DNA of 36,137 nt from Alphaproteobacteria bacterium (GTDB lineage: Bacteria > Pseudomonadota > Alphaproteobacteria > JABAAW01): NCBI GenBank assembly GCA_014238315.1, contig JABABG010000070.1, positions 1 through 36,137 on the forward strand, read 5' to 3'. The translations under genes and the position numbers were made by a program. Shown one piece after another: positions 19,180-27,649 of this stretch (the first letter of the stretch is position 1; each line of letters starts with the position of its first letter). A model generated the notes under the pieces. That model searched no databases, was not told the DNA's origin, and saw only the letters and a list, made by a program, of their open reading frames with translations.

Positions 19180-20184
19180 ATGTCGTCTTTTTCCACTCCC
19201 CCCGCCCAAGACGCAGCAGATATTACTTCTGTTGCGGACGATTTTGCTTTAGTCGATTCGCACTGCCACCTTGATTTTTTTCTCGATAGCTCAGATAGAG
19301 GCAGCCGAGACAGCGATAGGGGTGGGAGAAAACTCCCACGGCTCGAAGAAGTGCTTACGCGCGCTTATCGTGCAAATGTTCGGACTCTTTTAACGATAGC
19401 GACCGACTTCTCGCAACGCTCGACTCTTCTCTCGCTGTGCGAGAACTACGACCCACGAGCGCGAGCACCAAAGATAGCTACAACTTCGACAAGCTCTAGC
19501 TCTAGCAGCGACGACAACAACCCTCGCCTTTTCTGCTCTGCAGGCACGCATCCGACCAACCTCAGCGAGGAGGTTGCAATACCGAGCCCTGAGCAGCTAG
19601 TAGCAGCGCACAAAAGCAGCCCCTCTCGTGTTATCGCCTTTGGCGAGAGCGGACTAGATTTTTTCCGTTCGAGCAATCCACCTATGTCTTTACAATACGC
19701 ATCATTTCGCAACCATATTTTAGCCGCCCAAGAGGCGCAAGTTCCGCTAGTTATCCACAACCGCAACGCCGATCTAGAACTTGAGCGAGTTTTGCTCGAA
19801 ACGCAGAGCCAGAAAGCCTACCCCTGCATCCTACACTGCTTTTCTGGTAGCGAGCGTCTTGCTAAGGTGGCTTTAGAGCTAGACTGCATGCTATCGTTTG
19901 CGGGATTAGCGACCTATCCTAGTGCGCGCGCGCTTGAGGCTGTAATAGATAATACTCCTCTCACCAACTTATTGATAGAGACCGACTCGCCGTTTCTGCC
20001 TCCGCAAGACAATTCGCTACTAGGCAAGAAGAAACGCCGTGCTGCATATTGTGAGCCAGCTATGTTGAGGGTTACGGCGGAGCATATAGCGTCGTTAAAG
20101 GGTTTATCGCTTCGAGAGCTTGCTACAGCGACTCGAGGTAATTTTGCCTCACTTTTCGACCTAACGACCGACCCAGAATCATAA
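19180..20184 (+). CDS. tatD: TatD family hydrolase
   Basis: LVDSHCHLDFF, CSAGTHPTNL, AFGESGLDFF, CILHCFSGS, LLIETDSPFLPP. Confidence 0.93.
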   Translation: MSSFSTPPAQDAADITSVADDFALVDSHCHLDFFLDSSDRGSRDSDRGGRKLPRLEEVLTRAYRANVRTLLTIATDFSQRSTLLSLCENYDPRARAPKIATTSTSSSSSSDDNNPRLFCSAGTHPTNLSEEVAIPSPEQLVAAHKSSPSRVIAFGESGLDFFRSSNPPMSLQYASFRNHILAAQEAQVPLVIHNRNADLELERVLLETQSQKAYPCILHCFSGSERLAKVALELDCMLSFAGLATYPSARALEAVIDNTPLTNLLIETDSPFLPPQDNSLLGKKKRRAAYCEPAMLRVTAEHIASLKGLSLRELATATRGNFASLFDLTTDPES

Positions 20185-20229
20185 CTCCATGATCGTAACT
20201 CCAGAATTATAATTTATAGCCTCATAACC
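20174..20229. repeat. 14-bp degenerate tandem array x4 spanning the tatD stop
   Basis: cagaatcataactc/catgatcgtaactc/cagaattataattt/atagcctcataacc. Confidence 0.8.
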
Positions 20230-20257
20230 TAGTTTCACAGAAGGTAAGGATTTCCTC

Positions 20258-21133
20258 ATGCCCAAGCTTTTTTGCACTGTCCTCGGTTGCGGCACATCCG
20301 CAGGCGTTCCCTCGTTAGGCTTGGGTTGGGGAGCGTGCGATGCGGATAATCCGAAGAATCGTCGCATGCGTTGCTCGTTGTTGTTGCAATGGAGAGAGGT
20401 TGATGAAGCGAGCTCTTCTAGCGAGAAGGGCACTCTACGCAGCGTTCTGATAGATTCGTCGCCAGATTGTCGAGAGCAACTGATGCGTGCCCGAATAAAG
20501 CGTCTTGACGCGATTCTTTACACGCACGACCATGCCGACCATTGCCATGGCATAGACGACCTAAAATGGATGCGCGAGGACAAGAAGCTACTAACAGCTT
20601 ACGCCACTGATGCGACCATTTCGAGCCTTACGCATCGTTTTGGCTACATTTTCAGCCCCAAGGACGACTTATCTTTATACCGCCCAGTGCTCATAGGCTG
20701 TGCGATTGTGCCATTTCGCTCTTTCTGTCCTATCGAGGGCGAGGGGATAAGAGGAGAGGATTCTGGAGCTACTCCTACGATTGTTGCGCCGGAGATTTTA
20801 CCGATTGCGCTTGAGCATGGCACTGCTACGAGCGTGCTGGGCTTTCGTATTGGTGATTTTGCCTATACGACCGATTGCGTTGAGCTATCAGAACGAGCTT
20901 TCGAGGCACTAGCAGGAGTGCGCTGGTGGGTAGTTGGTTGTTTGCGCCGAGAGGAGCACCCGACGCACGCGCACCTTGCGCGCGTTATCTCGTGGGTAGA
21001 GCGACTAGAGACGGAGATGGTCTATTTGACGCATATGAATGGCTCGATGGACTACGACAGCCTCTGCGCGGAGTTACCTAAGCATATTCGTCCGGCTTAC
21101 GATTTTTTACAGATTCAAGCCGAATTTCCGTGA
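20258..21133 (+). CDS. MBL-fold hydrolase (PhnP-like)
   Basis: LGCGTSAGVPSLG, ILYTHDHADHCHGIDDLKWM, YLTHMNGSMDYDSL; follows tatD as in many alphaproteobacteria. Confidence 0.92.
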   Translation: MPKLFCTVLGCGTSAGVPSLGLGWGACDADNPKNRRMRCSLLLQWREVDEASSSSEKGTLRSVLIDSSPDCREQLMRARIKRLDAILYTHDHADHCHGIDDLKWMREDKKLLTAYATDATISSLTHRFGYIFSPKDDLSLYRPVLIGCAIVPFRSFCPIEGEGIRGEDSGATPTIVAPEILPIALEHGTATSVLGFRIGDFAYTTDCVELSERAFEALAGVRWWVVGCLRREEHPTHAHLARVISWVERLETEMVYLTHMNGSMDYDSLCAELPKHIRPAYDFLQIQAEFP

Positions 21134-21698
21134 TTTTTCTGCTTGCTAACGGCTACCCAACCGCGTTTATTACGCGCCCAATTCCTCTTCTGCGGATAGC
21201 AAAAACACGATATCTAGCGTTATTTAGGGCTTCAGCAGTGGTGTTTCCACTAAATAAGCGATAGGGGGGAGTAGCAAATCATTGCTAATATCTATTTATC
21301 GCCCATATTCATATTTATTATCGGTTATCGACATTTTTAGCAGAATCCCGCGAGTTTCTAGCTCTGACTGGTATTCTTTGGCGTATTTAGCTATTCTTGG
21401 GGGAGAAGCTACCTCGAACAAGCGAACGGCTTCAAGGATAACTTTAATATGCTCGCGCTTGCATTAGGCGCATAATTTATATTATGGAAAATAAACCCCA
21501 ATCCTTATAAACAGCGTTGCGTCTCGTAACAGATTGATTCTAAAGCATTTACGCTACGCGGCCGCGAGGCATAACTTCGCCTGTCATCTCTTGATAAACG
21601 CTTGATGAAAATTTGAACGAGGAGCAAATTTAGTCAGAAATCGCACTTCAGAATCAGAAATTGTATTTACGAACAAGCTAGAGATAAATATCCTGAAG

Positions 21699-21754
21699 AT
21701 AAAAATCTTGGAGTAAAAATCTTGGAGTAAAAATCTTGGGGTAAAAATCTTGGC
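21699..21754. repeat. 14-bp tandem repeat x4 in intergenic gap
   Basis: ataaaaatcttgga/gtaaaaatcttgga/gtaaaaatcttggg/gtaaaaatcttggc. Confidence 0.93.
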
Positions 21755-21930
21755 TACAAATATATTTGAAATATATTTTGACGAGACACCTGTTGTGATA
21801 TTCGTTTGTAGTTTTAAGGTGTGTAAACTCGCGGATTACCAATCAACAAATTACATAAATTTTCGATAAACAAGAAATTTTTGCCAATGCCTTGCCGATA
21901 CCGATGAGATGCTTTCTGCACAGAGCTACT

Positions 21931-22338
21931 TCACAGCGGTAGCAATGCGGCAACGACCCTTCTCCCCTCCGCGAGTAGCAAGTTATAACAGCGACAAGCG
22001 GCCGAGGTAGCCATTACCTCAAAAGGCACAGAACGCTTTTGCAAACTTTTCTCAAGTTTCTGACCTAGGAAAACAGTCTTCTCGCCCATCCCAACTATGA
22101 GCAGGGAATTTTCATCTATTACCTGCTCGCCGATTGCCTGCTCGTCGAGGAAATCGAAATCGTCGGCTTTAAGCGGGTTGCTATGACGCCAAACCCTGAC
22201 GCCGCTCGGTAGCAACAGAATTGGCTCGCTCCACAAACGCCCGCCTATTTTTACGCCGGCTAGACCGTAGCTTTCGACGACTGGCGGCAGGGATAAGCCA
22301 GACTTTTGTTCTTCGTTGAAATGAGCGGGGTCAGTCAC
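21931..22338 (-). CDS. Mth938-like domain-containing protein (DUF498)
   Basis: YGLAGVKIGGRLWSEPILLLPSGVRVW... and VMATSAACRCYNLLLAEGRRVVAALLPL; ATGA-type overlap with secF. Confidence 0.85.
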   Translation of the reverse strand: MTDPAHFNEEQKSGLSLPPVVESYGLAGVKIGGRLWSEPILLLPSGVRVWRHSNPLKADDFDFLDEQAIGEQVIDENSLLIVGMGEKTVFLGQKLEKSLQKRSVPFEVMATSAACRCYNLLLAEGRRVVAALLPL

Positions 22339-23309
22339 TTGCGATTAGAACGGTGTTCCTCTTCGCTAGCAGTGAGCGTTTTCCCGCGAGTAAGGATTGT
22401 AAGGATCGGGGTTGCGAGACCAATAGAGGAGTAAGTACCAACGACCAACCCCCAACCGAGCGCAAGCGCGAAGTCGGAGATAACCGCGCCACCAAAAAAC
22501 ACCAAAGCTGTGATCGCGAGCAAGGTCGTTACAGAAGTCAAGATAGTGCGCGCGAGCGTTTGGTTCAAAGCCAAATCTAGCAAGGCAAGAGTCTCCATTT
22601 TTTTATACTTTCGCATATTTTCGCGTATGCGATCGAAAATGACGACTGTGTCGTTAATGGAATAGCCGGCGATCGTCAGGATTGCGGCGACACTAGCGAG
22701 CGTGAACTCTAGCTGTGTTAGGGCGAAGAATCCGATAGTTGCGATGACATCGTGTAGCAGAGCGATGACGGCTGCGAGCGCGAACTGCCATTCGAATCGC
22801 AGCCAGATATAGGTCATAATTCCGAGCAAAGCCAACGCCACTGCTATCACGGCGGCTTTTCGCAACTCCTTGCCTACCGCTGGTCCTACGGTTTCTACGC
22901 GCCGATATTCGAGCACATCTAGCTTTTTCTCCAGCGCATTTTTGATTTTATTTACGTTATCCTGTGGGTTCCACAGCTCGCCTCGCTGCAGACGAGGTTT
23001 TTGTATGCGCAAGAGAAAGATGGTATCGGCGTCGAACTCTTGTAGCAGCACATTTCCTTCGTTTGCGCTACGCATAACCCTTCGCAATTCCGGTAAATCT
23101 GGAGGAGCTTTAGTTTCAAACTCGACGAGCAATCCGCCGCGGAAATCGATCCCGAAGTTCACCCCCCTCCCCAATGCCAAGATTATGGAAACCCCGACGA
23201 TGCACATAGAGGCGATCAACATAGCCTTACGCCAACGCAGGAAGGGAATGCTCCTTCTTGGTGGCTGGGACGCTGTTTGTAGCAATGCGATTGGATTAAG
23301 TTTTTTCAA
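22335..23309 (-). CDS. secF: Protein translocase subunit SecF
   Basis: GVNFGIDFRGGLLVEFE, GYSINDTVVIFDRIREN. TTG start. Confidence 0.97.
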   Translation of the reverse strand: MKKLNPIALLQTASQPPRRSIPFLRWRKAMLIASMCIVGVSIILALGRGVNFGIDFRGGLLVEFETKAPPDLPELRRVMRSANEGNVLLQEFDADTIFLLRIQKPRLQRGELWNPQDNVNKIKNALEKKLDVLEYRRVETVGPAVGKELRKAAVIAVALALLGIMTYIWLRFEWQFALAAVIALLHDVIATIGFFALTQLEFTLASVAAILTIAGYSINDTVVIFDRIRENMRKYKKMETLALLDLALNQTLARTILTSVTTLLAITALVFFGGAVISDFALALGWGLVVGTYSSIGLATPILTILTRGKTLTASEEEHRSNRK

Positions 23310-23313
23310 GAGA

Positions 23314-23352
23314 ATTATGATTGAGCATTATGATTGGGCATTATGATTGAGC
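23314..23352. repeat. 13-bp tandem repeat x3 just upstream of secF
   Basis: attatgattgagc/attatgattgggc/attatgattgagc. Confidence 0.93.
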
Positions 23353-23366
23353 CAGAGCTTCGCTTC

Positions 23367-23416
23367 AGGGTTATATTTAGAGAGGGTTATATTTAGAGAT
23401 AGGGTCTTTAGATGGG
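23367..23416. repeat. 16-bp tandem repeat x2 plus degenerate third copy containing the secD stop
   Basis: agggttatatttagag x2 (23367, 23383), then agggtctttagatggg (23401-23416) covering the secD stop (minus strand). Confidence 0.8.
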
Positions 23417-25045
23417 CAGTCGCCGCGCTGTAGATACCTGTATCCACCAGCCGATGAGCAAGCGAGTTAGCGTTATGGCTGTAAACATGGACGTTACGAT
23501 ACCTAATGATAGTGTTACGGCGAAGCCTCGAATTGGTCCAGAGCCGAACGCGAATAGTATTACAGCGGCGATCAAGGTTGTTATGTTGCTGTCGAGTATA
23601 GTAGCGATTGCCCTATTGTATCCCGCTTCTATGTTTGAGATTAGAGCACCTTGCATTTTACTTTCTTCGCGAATTCTTTCAAATATCAGTACATTAGCAT
23701 CGACCGCCATCCCGGTGGTAAGGACGATTCCGGCGATACCTGGCAATGTCAAGGTTGCTCCGATTATGGAGAGGCTTGCGAGTATGAGCACCAGATTAGC
23801 CAAGAGAGCGGTTGCCGCGAAGACACCGAACAGCCTGTATTTTAGTATCATGAATCCTAGTACGAGTAGCAAGGCGATGATTGCTGCGCGCTTGCCGGCT
23901 TCTACGGAATCCCTTCCCAAGCCTGGACCTACTGTACGCTCTTCGAGCACTTCGAGTGGAGCAGGCAAAGCCCCAGCGCGCAACAGCAAAGCGAGCTCAT
24001 TCGCCTCATCTACGGAGAATCCGCCTGTAATGATGCCGTTGCCGCCCAAGATTGCGGATTGTATCCGTGGCGCGCTGATGACGGTATTATCGAGCACGAC
24101 TGCGAGTATTCTGCCGACATGTTCTTTTGTGACTTTTCCGAATCGCCTTGCGCCGGTAGCGTCGAATCGGAAACTTACGACTGGTCTATTGTCTTCGAAG
24201 ACGGTTTGCGCATCGAGCAGATGCTCGCCACTCACATAGGTACGACGGTGCAAGACATAGTATGCTGTGGGCTTTCCCCCATCGTCGAGTTGGTATGACG
24301 GCAACCTGATGGAATCTGGAGGAACTGCTACCCCTCCTCCCCTCGCCCGCTCTGTAGCGCGTTCGTTGAGCAGATGAAAGGTTAGTTTAGCGGTTTTACC
24401 CAATAGTTTTTTGACTTGTTCTGGGTCTTTTACCCCTGGTATCTCGACTAGGATTCGCGCCGCGCCCTGCCTTTGTATGAGCGGCTCGCGAGTTCCACTC
24501 TCGTCGATGCGGCGGCGTAGAATCTCGATAGTATGCTGCAAAGCACTTGCGAGCAGTTCTTCACGCGCGCTATCGGTCAGCGTTATACGGAAAGCGTCGT
24601 CGGAGTTTTTTTGCAGCTTCAGGTCAAAACTCTGCAAGAAAGGTGCTAAGGCTTCGCGCAATTTCTGCCCTTCGCCTGCTTTTGCGGTTATGACTATCGC
24701 CTCCTCTGCTCCTACCCGCTGCTCGCCTATCTGCTCCCCGCCCGTAGGTCGAGTTATCCTAGGAGGTTTGAGCAGTTTTATTTTATTTTCTCTTATCACT
24801 GCTCGCAACCCGAGTATTGAGTCCTCCAGCCGCTCTTTCCATATTTCCTGCTGCTCGATCTGCAACAGTATATGTATACCGCCCTCCAAATCGAGCCCTA
24901 GCACGACTTTGTGAAACAGCGCTGCGACTGCTTTGGGCATAGCGTCGAGTTTTTTATCTGGTATGAAATTTCCGCAAGCTACCAGCAAGCCTAGCAACAA
25001 GATTGCGCAGATTGCGGTTCTTTTCCACAAAGAGTAGAACAGCAT
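23408..25045 (-). CDS. secD: Protein translocase subunit SecD
   Basis: LGLDLEGGIHILLQI, PGIAGIVLTTGMAVDANVLIFERIREE. Confidence 0.97.
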   Translation of the reverse strand: MLFYSLWKRTAICAILLLGLLVACGNFIPDKKLDAMPKAVAALFHKVVLGLDLEGGIHILLQIEQQEIWKERLEDSILGLRAVIRENKIKLLKPPRITRPTGGEQIGEQRVGAEEAIVITAKAGEGQKLREALAPFLQSFDLKLQKNSDDAFRITLTDSAREELLASALQHTIEILRRRIDESGTREPLIQRQGAARILVEIPGVKDPEQVKKLLGKTAKLTFHLLNERATERARGGGVAVPPDSIRLPSYQLDDGGKPTAYYVLHRRTYVSGEHLLDAQTVFEDNRPVVSFRFDATGARRFGKVTKEHVGRILAVVLDNTVISAPRIQSAILGGNGIITGGFSVDEANELALLLRAGALPAPLEVLEERTVGPGLGRDSVEAGKRAAIIALLLVLGFMILKYRLFGVFAATALLANLVLILASLSIIGATLTLPGIAGIVLTTGMAVDANVLIFERIREESKMQGALISNIEAGYNRAIATILDSNITTLIAAVILFAFGSGPIRGFAVTLSLGIVTSMFTAITLTRLLIGWWIQVSTARRLPI

Positions 25046-25106
25046 AGATTAAACTTTAGTCATTTTTATTTACTTTACTTAGTTATTTTCGCCCTGCGCC
25101 CTCTTG

Positions 25107-25205
25107 CCAGGTCTTTTTCCAGGTCTTTTTCCAGGTCTTTTTATAAGTCTCTTTCTAGGTCCTTGCTTTAGGGCTTTTTCCTACTGCTTTCTCCTATTGC
25201 TTTCT
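25107..25205. repeat. 12-13-bp degenerate tandem array x8 derived from the last codons and stop of yajC
   Basis: Minus-strand units: agaaagcaatagg, agaaagcagtagg, aaaaagccctaaa, gcaaggacctag, aaagagacttat, aaaaagacctgg x3. Confidence 0.88.
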
Positions 25206-25811
25206 ACTGGCTCTGGCTGGTGCGCGAGTAGAGCCAGAGCTTATCAGCTCGATGACGCTTGTTCGCACCATTCTCACCCTTAGTTTTCCGGCTAGTTCGA
25301 TCTCGATATCGCGATCATCAATAGGTCGCACGACGCTAGCATAGAGTCCGCCGCTGGTCAGCACTTTATCGCCGCGTTTGAGTTGTGCTACGAGCTCTCT
25401 GTGCTGTTTTTGTCGTTTTTGTTGCGGTCGAATTAGAAGGAAATACATTACTGCGAAGATGAGTATTATCGGCATTAGCCCCTGTATTAGGGAGCCTCCT
25501 CCTCCTCCTGTGCCTTGCGCTTTTGCGGGCAGCGTTACGGCTAGCGTTACCATCGCCGAGCTGGCGATGGCGGTGAGTGCTCGTGATGCGCCACTTACAA
25601 ACGAGGGTCTGCTTGGTCTCTTGAACAGTCTGCTAACTTTTCTAGTAAGGAGTCTAGTAAAGAGGCTATTAGATAAGATTGCGAAGTTTCCACGAATAGT
25701 TCGAGTTTGCAGGTTGCCAGACTTGTTGCCAGGCTTGCTGCTAGGCTTGTTGCCAGATTTGGCTAGCGTTGTAAATGAAGCCTCATTCGGTGATGGCATA
25801 GTATTTAGCAT
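25194..25811 (-). CDS. yajC: Preprotein translocase subunit YajC with long N-terminal extension
   Basis: LIQGLMPIILIFAVMYFLLIRPQQKRQKQHRELVAQLKRGDKVLTSGGLYA; upstream of secD. About 100 aa precede the YajC core; the true start is uncertain. Confidence 0.92.
   Translation of the reverse strand: MLNTMPSPNEASFTTLAKSGNKPSSKPGNKSGNLQTRTIRGNFAILSNSLFTRLLTRKVSRLFKRPSRPSFVSGASRALTAIASSAMVTLAVTLPAKAQGTGGGGGSLIQGLMPIILIFAVMYFLLIRPQQKRQKQHRELVAQLKRGDKVLTSGGLYASVVRPIDDRDIEIELAGKLRVRMVRTSVIELISSGSTRAPARASRKQ
25714..25761. repeat. 12-bp in-frame degenerate tandem repeat x4 in yajC N-terminal extension
   Basis: ttgccagacttg/ttgccaggcttg/ctgctaggcttg/ttgccagatttg; encodes KSGN/KPSS/KPGN/KSGN. Confidence 0.88.
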
Positions 25812-25928
25812 AGTATTCTTCTCTGGTTCGAGTGTATCTTTATAACGGCTAGCGACAAAAATGCTTTACAGCGAGCCGTGCTTCTGCCATACTTTGTAGA
25901 CAAAAATGTTGTTAGAAGCAATGGGCAA

Positions 25929-25970
25929 GCAACATAAAAATGGCAACATAAAAATAGCGACATAACAATT
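25929..25970. repeat. 14-bp degenerate tandem repeat x3 upstream of yajC
   Basis: gcaacataaaaatg/gcaacataaaaata/gcgacataacaatt. Confidence 0.88.
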
Positions 25971-26115
25971 CGGTGAAAATCTTATTTGTTGCTTTTTATC
26001 GTTTTCGGCATTTTATTTCGCTTATTTTTCTAGGCTTGCACAATTAGCATCGGTTGCTTGCGCATCGGCTAGCTTGCTGGGGGGGGTAAATATGATCTAC
26101 TACGGAGGGACAAAT

Positions 26116-27366
26116 ATGAGAGAACTAGCTAGGGTGAGATTTTACGCTCAAGGTATAAAAATTGTTAATTTATCGTTACGCAGTTTCGCTTGCTTTTTAG
26201 CGTTTTTTAGCGTTTTTAACTTTTTTGTTTTTTTTCAATCTTTAGCACAAGCGCAGGAACAGGAAGAAGTTAAATCTTATCCTTTACACGAGGCTGTGCG
26301 CCGAGGAGATGTAGATGAGGTTAAGCGCCTTCTTTCCTCGCTAGGTCCTTCTTCTTTGCTAAAGTCTGACGACTACGGGATGTTGCCGTTGCATTACTCT
26401 AGTTCTACGGCGAATTTAGAGATATCTCGTATTATTCTTGAGGATCATAATGCGGATCCGAACGCGATGCCGCCTAGTGAATATAGCTGGATTTTACGAG
26501 GTCGCACCCCATTGCATTTAGCGGTATCTTCTGGGAATGTTGCTTTAGTTGACTTACTGCTCACGAAGGGAGCGAGTGTTTTTTCTAGCGATAAGAATGG
26601 GATTCTGCCACTGCACTTGGCTATACAATATGGTCATATCAGGATTGCGAAGAATCTGATGTCGTATATGGGAAATAAGGTTCATACTGGTGACAAGAAC
26701 AAGACGACGCCTCTGCACTTGGCTTCTCAGTATGGCAGAGGTATTTTAGCTTCTGATTTGCTTGAGCTTAGAGCTTCGGTTGATAAGCGTAACGAATTTG
26801 GCTTTACGTCTTTGCACTTTGCTTCTGTGGGTGGTCACGAAGATGTAGCTGAGCTATTGATGTCGAGTGGAGCGAATTTGAACGCGACGACCAAAATTGG
26901 AACGACTCCTATTTTTCTAGCCGCGCGAGATGGTCGCGATAACATTGTTAAGCTGCTTATATCGAATGATAGCGTAAAAATAGAATCGAAGGATGCGAAT
27001 TCTATGACTCCGTTACTGATAGCTGCTTCGAATGGACATGGAGAAACCGTTAGCCTTTTATTGAAGGGCGGTGCGGACATAAAGGCTAAGAATAAGCTAG
27101 GCATGTCGGTGTTACACCACGCAGCCAAGGTTGAGGACAGCAAGTTTTTGGCTTCGTTGCTGAAGGTTGCGAGCGGAGACATCAACCAACGAGACACTTT
27201 AGGCAACACCGCGTTGCACTACGCTACGCAGGGGGGGTTGAAGGATAACGTTGAAATCTTACTTTCTGCTGGAACGGATCGTAGCTTACGAAACTTAGAC
27301 AAGAAGACAGCACAAGACATTGCGGCAACCTTGGGATTTAGCCAAGTTTTATCATTGTTGCGTTGA
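26116..27366 (+). CDS. Secreted ankyrin-repeat protein 1
   Basis: Hydrophobic N-terminal signal-like segment ending AQAQE, then many ankyrin repeats (GRTPLHLAVSSGNVALVDLLLTKGA...). ORF track starts at 26074; in-frame ATGs also at 26092 and 26116. Confidence 0.9.
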   Translation: MRELARVRFYAQGIKIVNLSLRSFACFLAFFSVFNFFVFFQSLAQAQEQEEVKSYPLHEAVRRGDVDEVKRLLSSLGPSSLLKSDDYGMLPLHYSSSTANLEISRIILEDHNADPNAMPPSEYSWILRGRTPLHLAVSSGNVALVDLLLTKGASVFSSDKNGILPLHLAIQYGHIRIAKNLMSYMGNKVHTGDKNKTTPLHLASQYGRGILASDLLELRASVDKRNEFGFTSLHFASVGGHEDVAELLMSSGANLNATTKIGTTPIFLAARDGRDNIVKLLISNDSVKIESKDANSMTPLLIAASNGHGETVSLLLKGGADIKAKNKLGMSVLHHAAKVEDSKFLASLLKVASGDINQRDTLGNTALHYATQGGLKDNVEILLSAGTDRSLRNLDKKTAQDIAATLGFSQVLSLLR

Positions 27367-27649
27367 GTATAGTGTGAATTGAAGGTAGGGGGGATGGGGT
27401 ATAGCTGTTTTTTGTTGTATTTTATTTTTTTTGTGTTACTATTTGGTTGAGAGCAGCTGGTTTAAGCTGATGAAGAGGTAGTTGAGGCTAGCGAGTACGG
27501 CTGTGCGAATGGGGCGCATGGGCCTATAGCGAAGACGAAAATACATCTAGCATAACAGACCTTATGCGGATGGAGGCTATAGCGAAGTTGTATACGGGTC
27601 TGTGTGCCGATAGTTAACGACTTTTCTAAACTAATTGGGTTGGTGTGCG

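Noticed and set aside
23412-24914. Plus-strand ORFs opposite secD (23412-24239, 24411-24914)
   Set aside because: Shadow ORFs of secD, whose minus-strand protein is unambiguous.
27555-27603. acagacc...ggtctgt inverted repeat upstream of ank2 as a riboswitch
   Set aside because: Only a 7-bp stem with a ~35-nt loop and no known riboswitch motif; likely chance.
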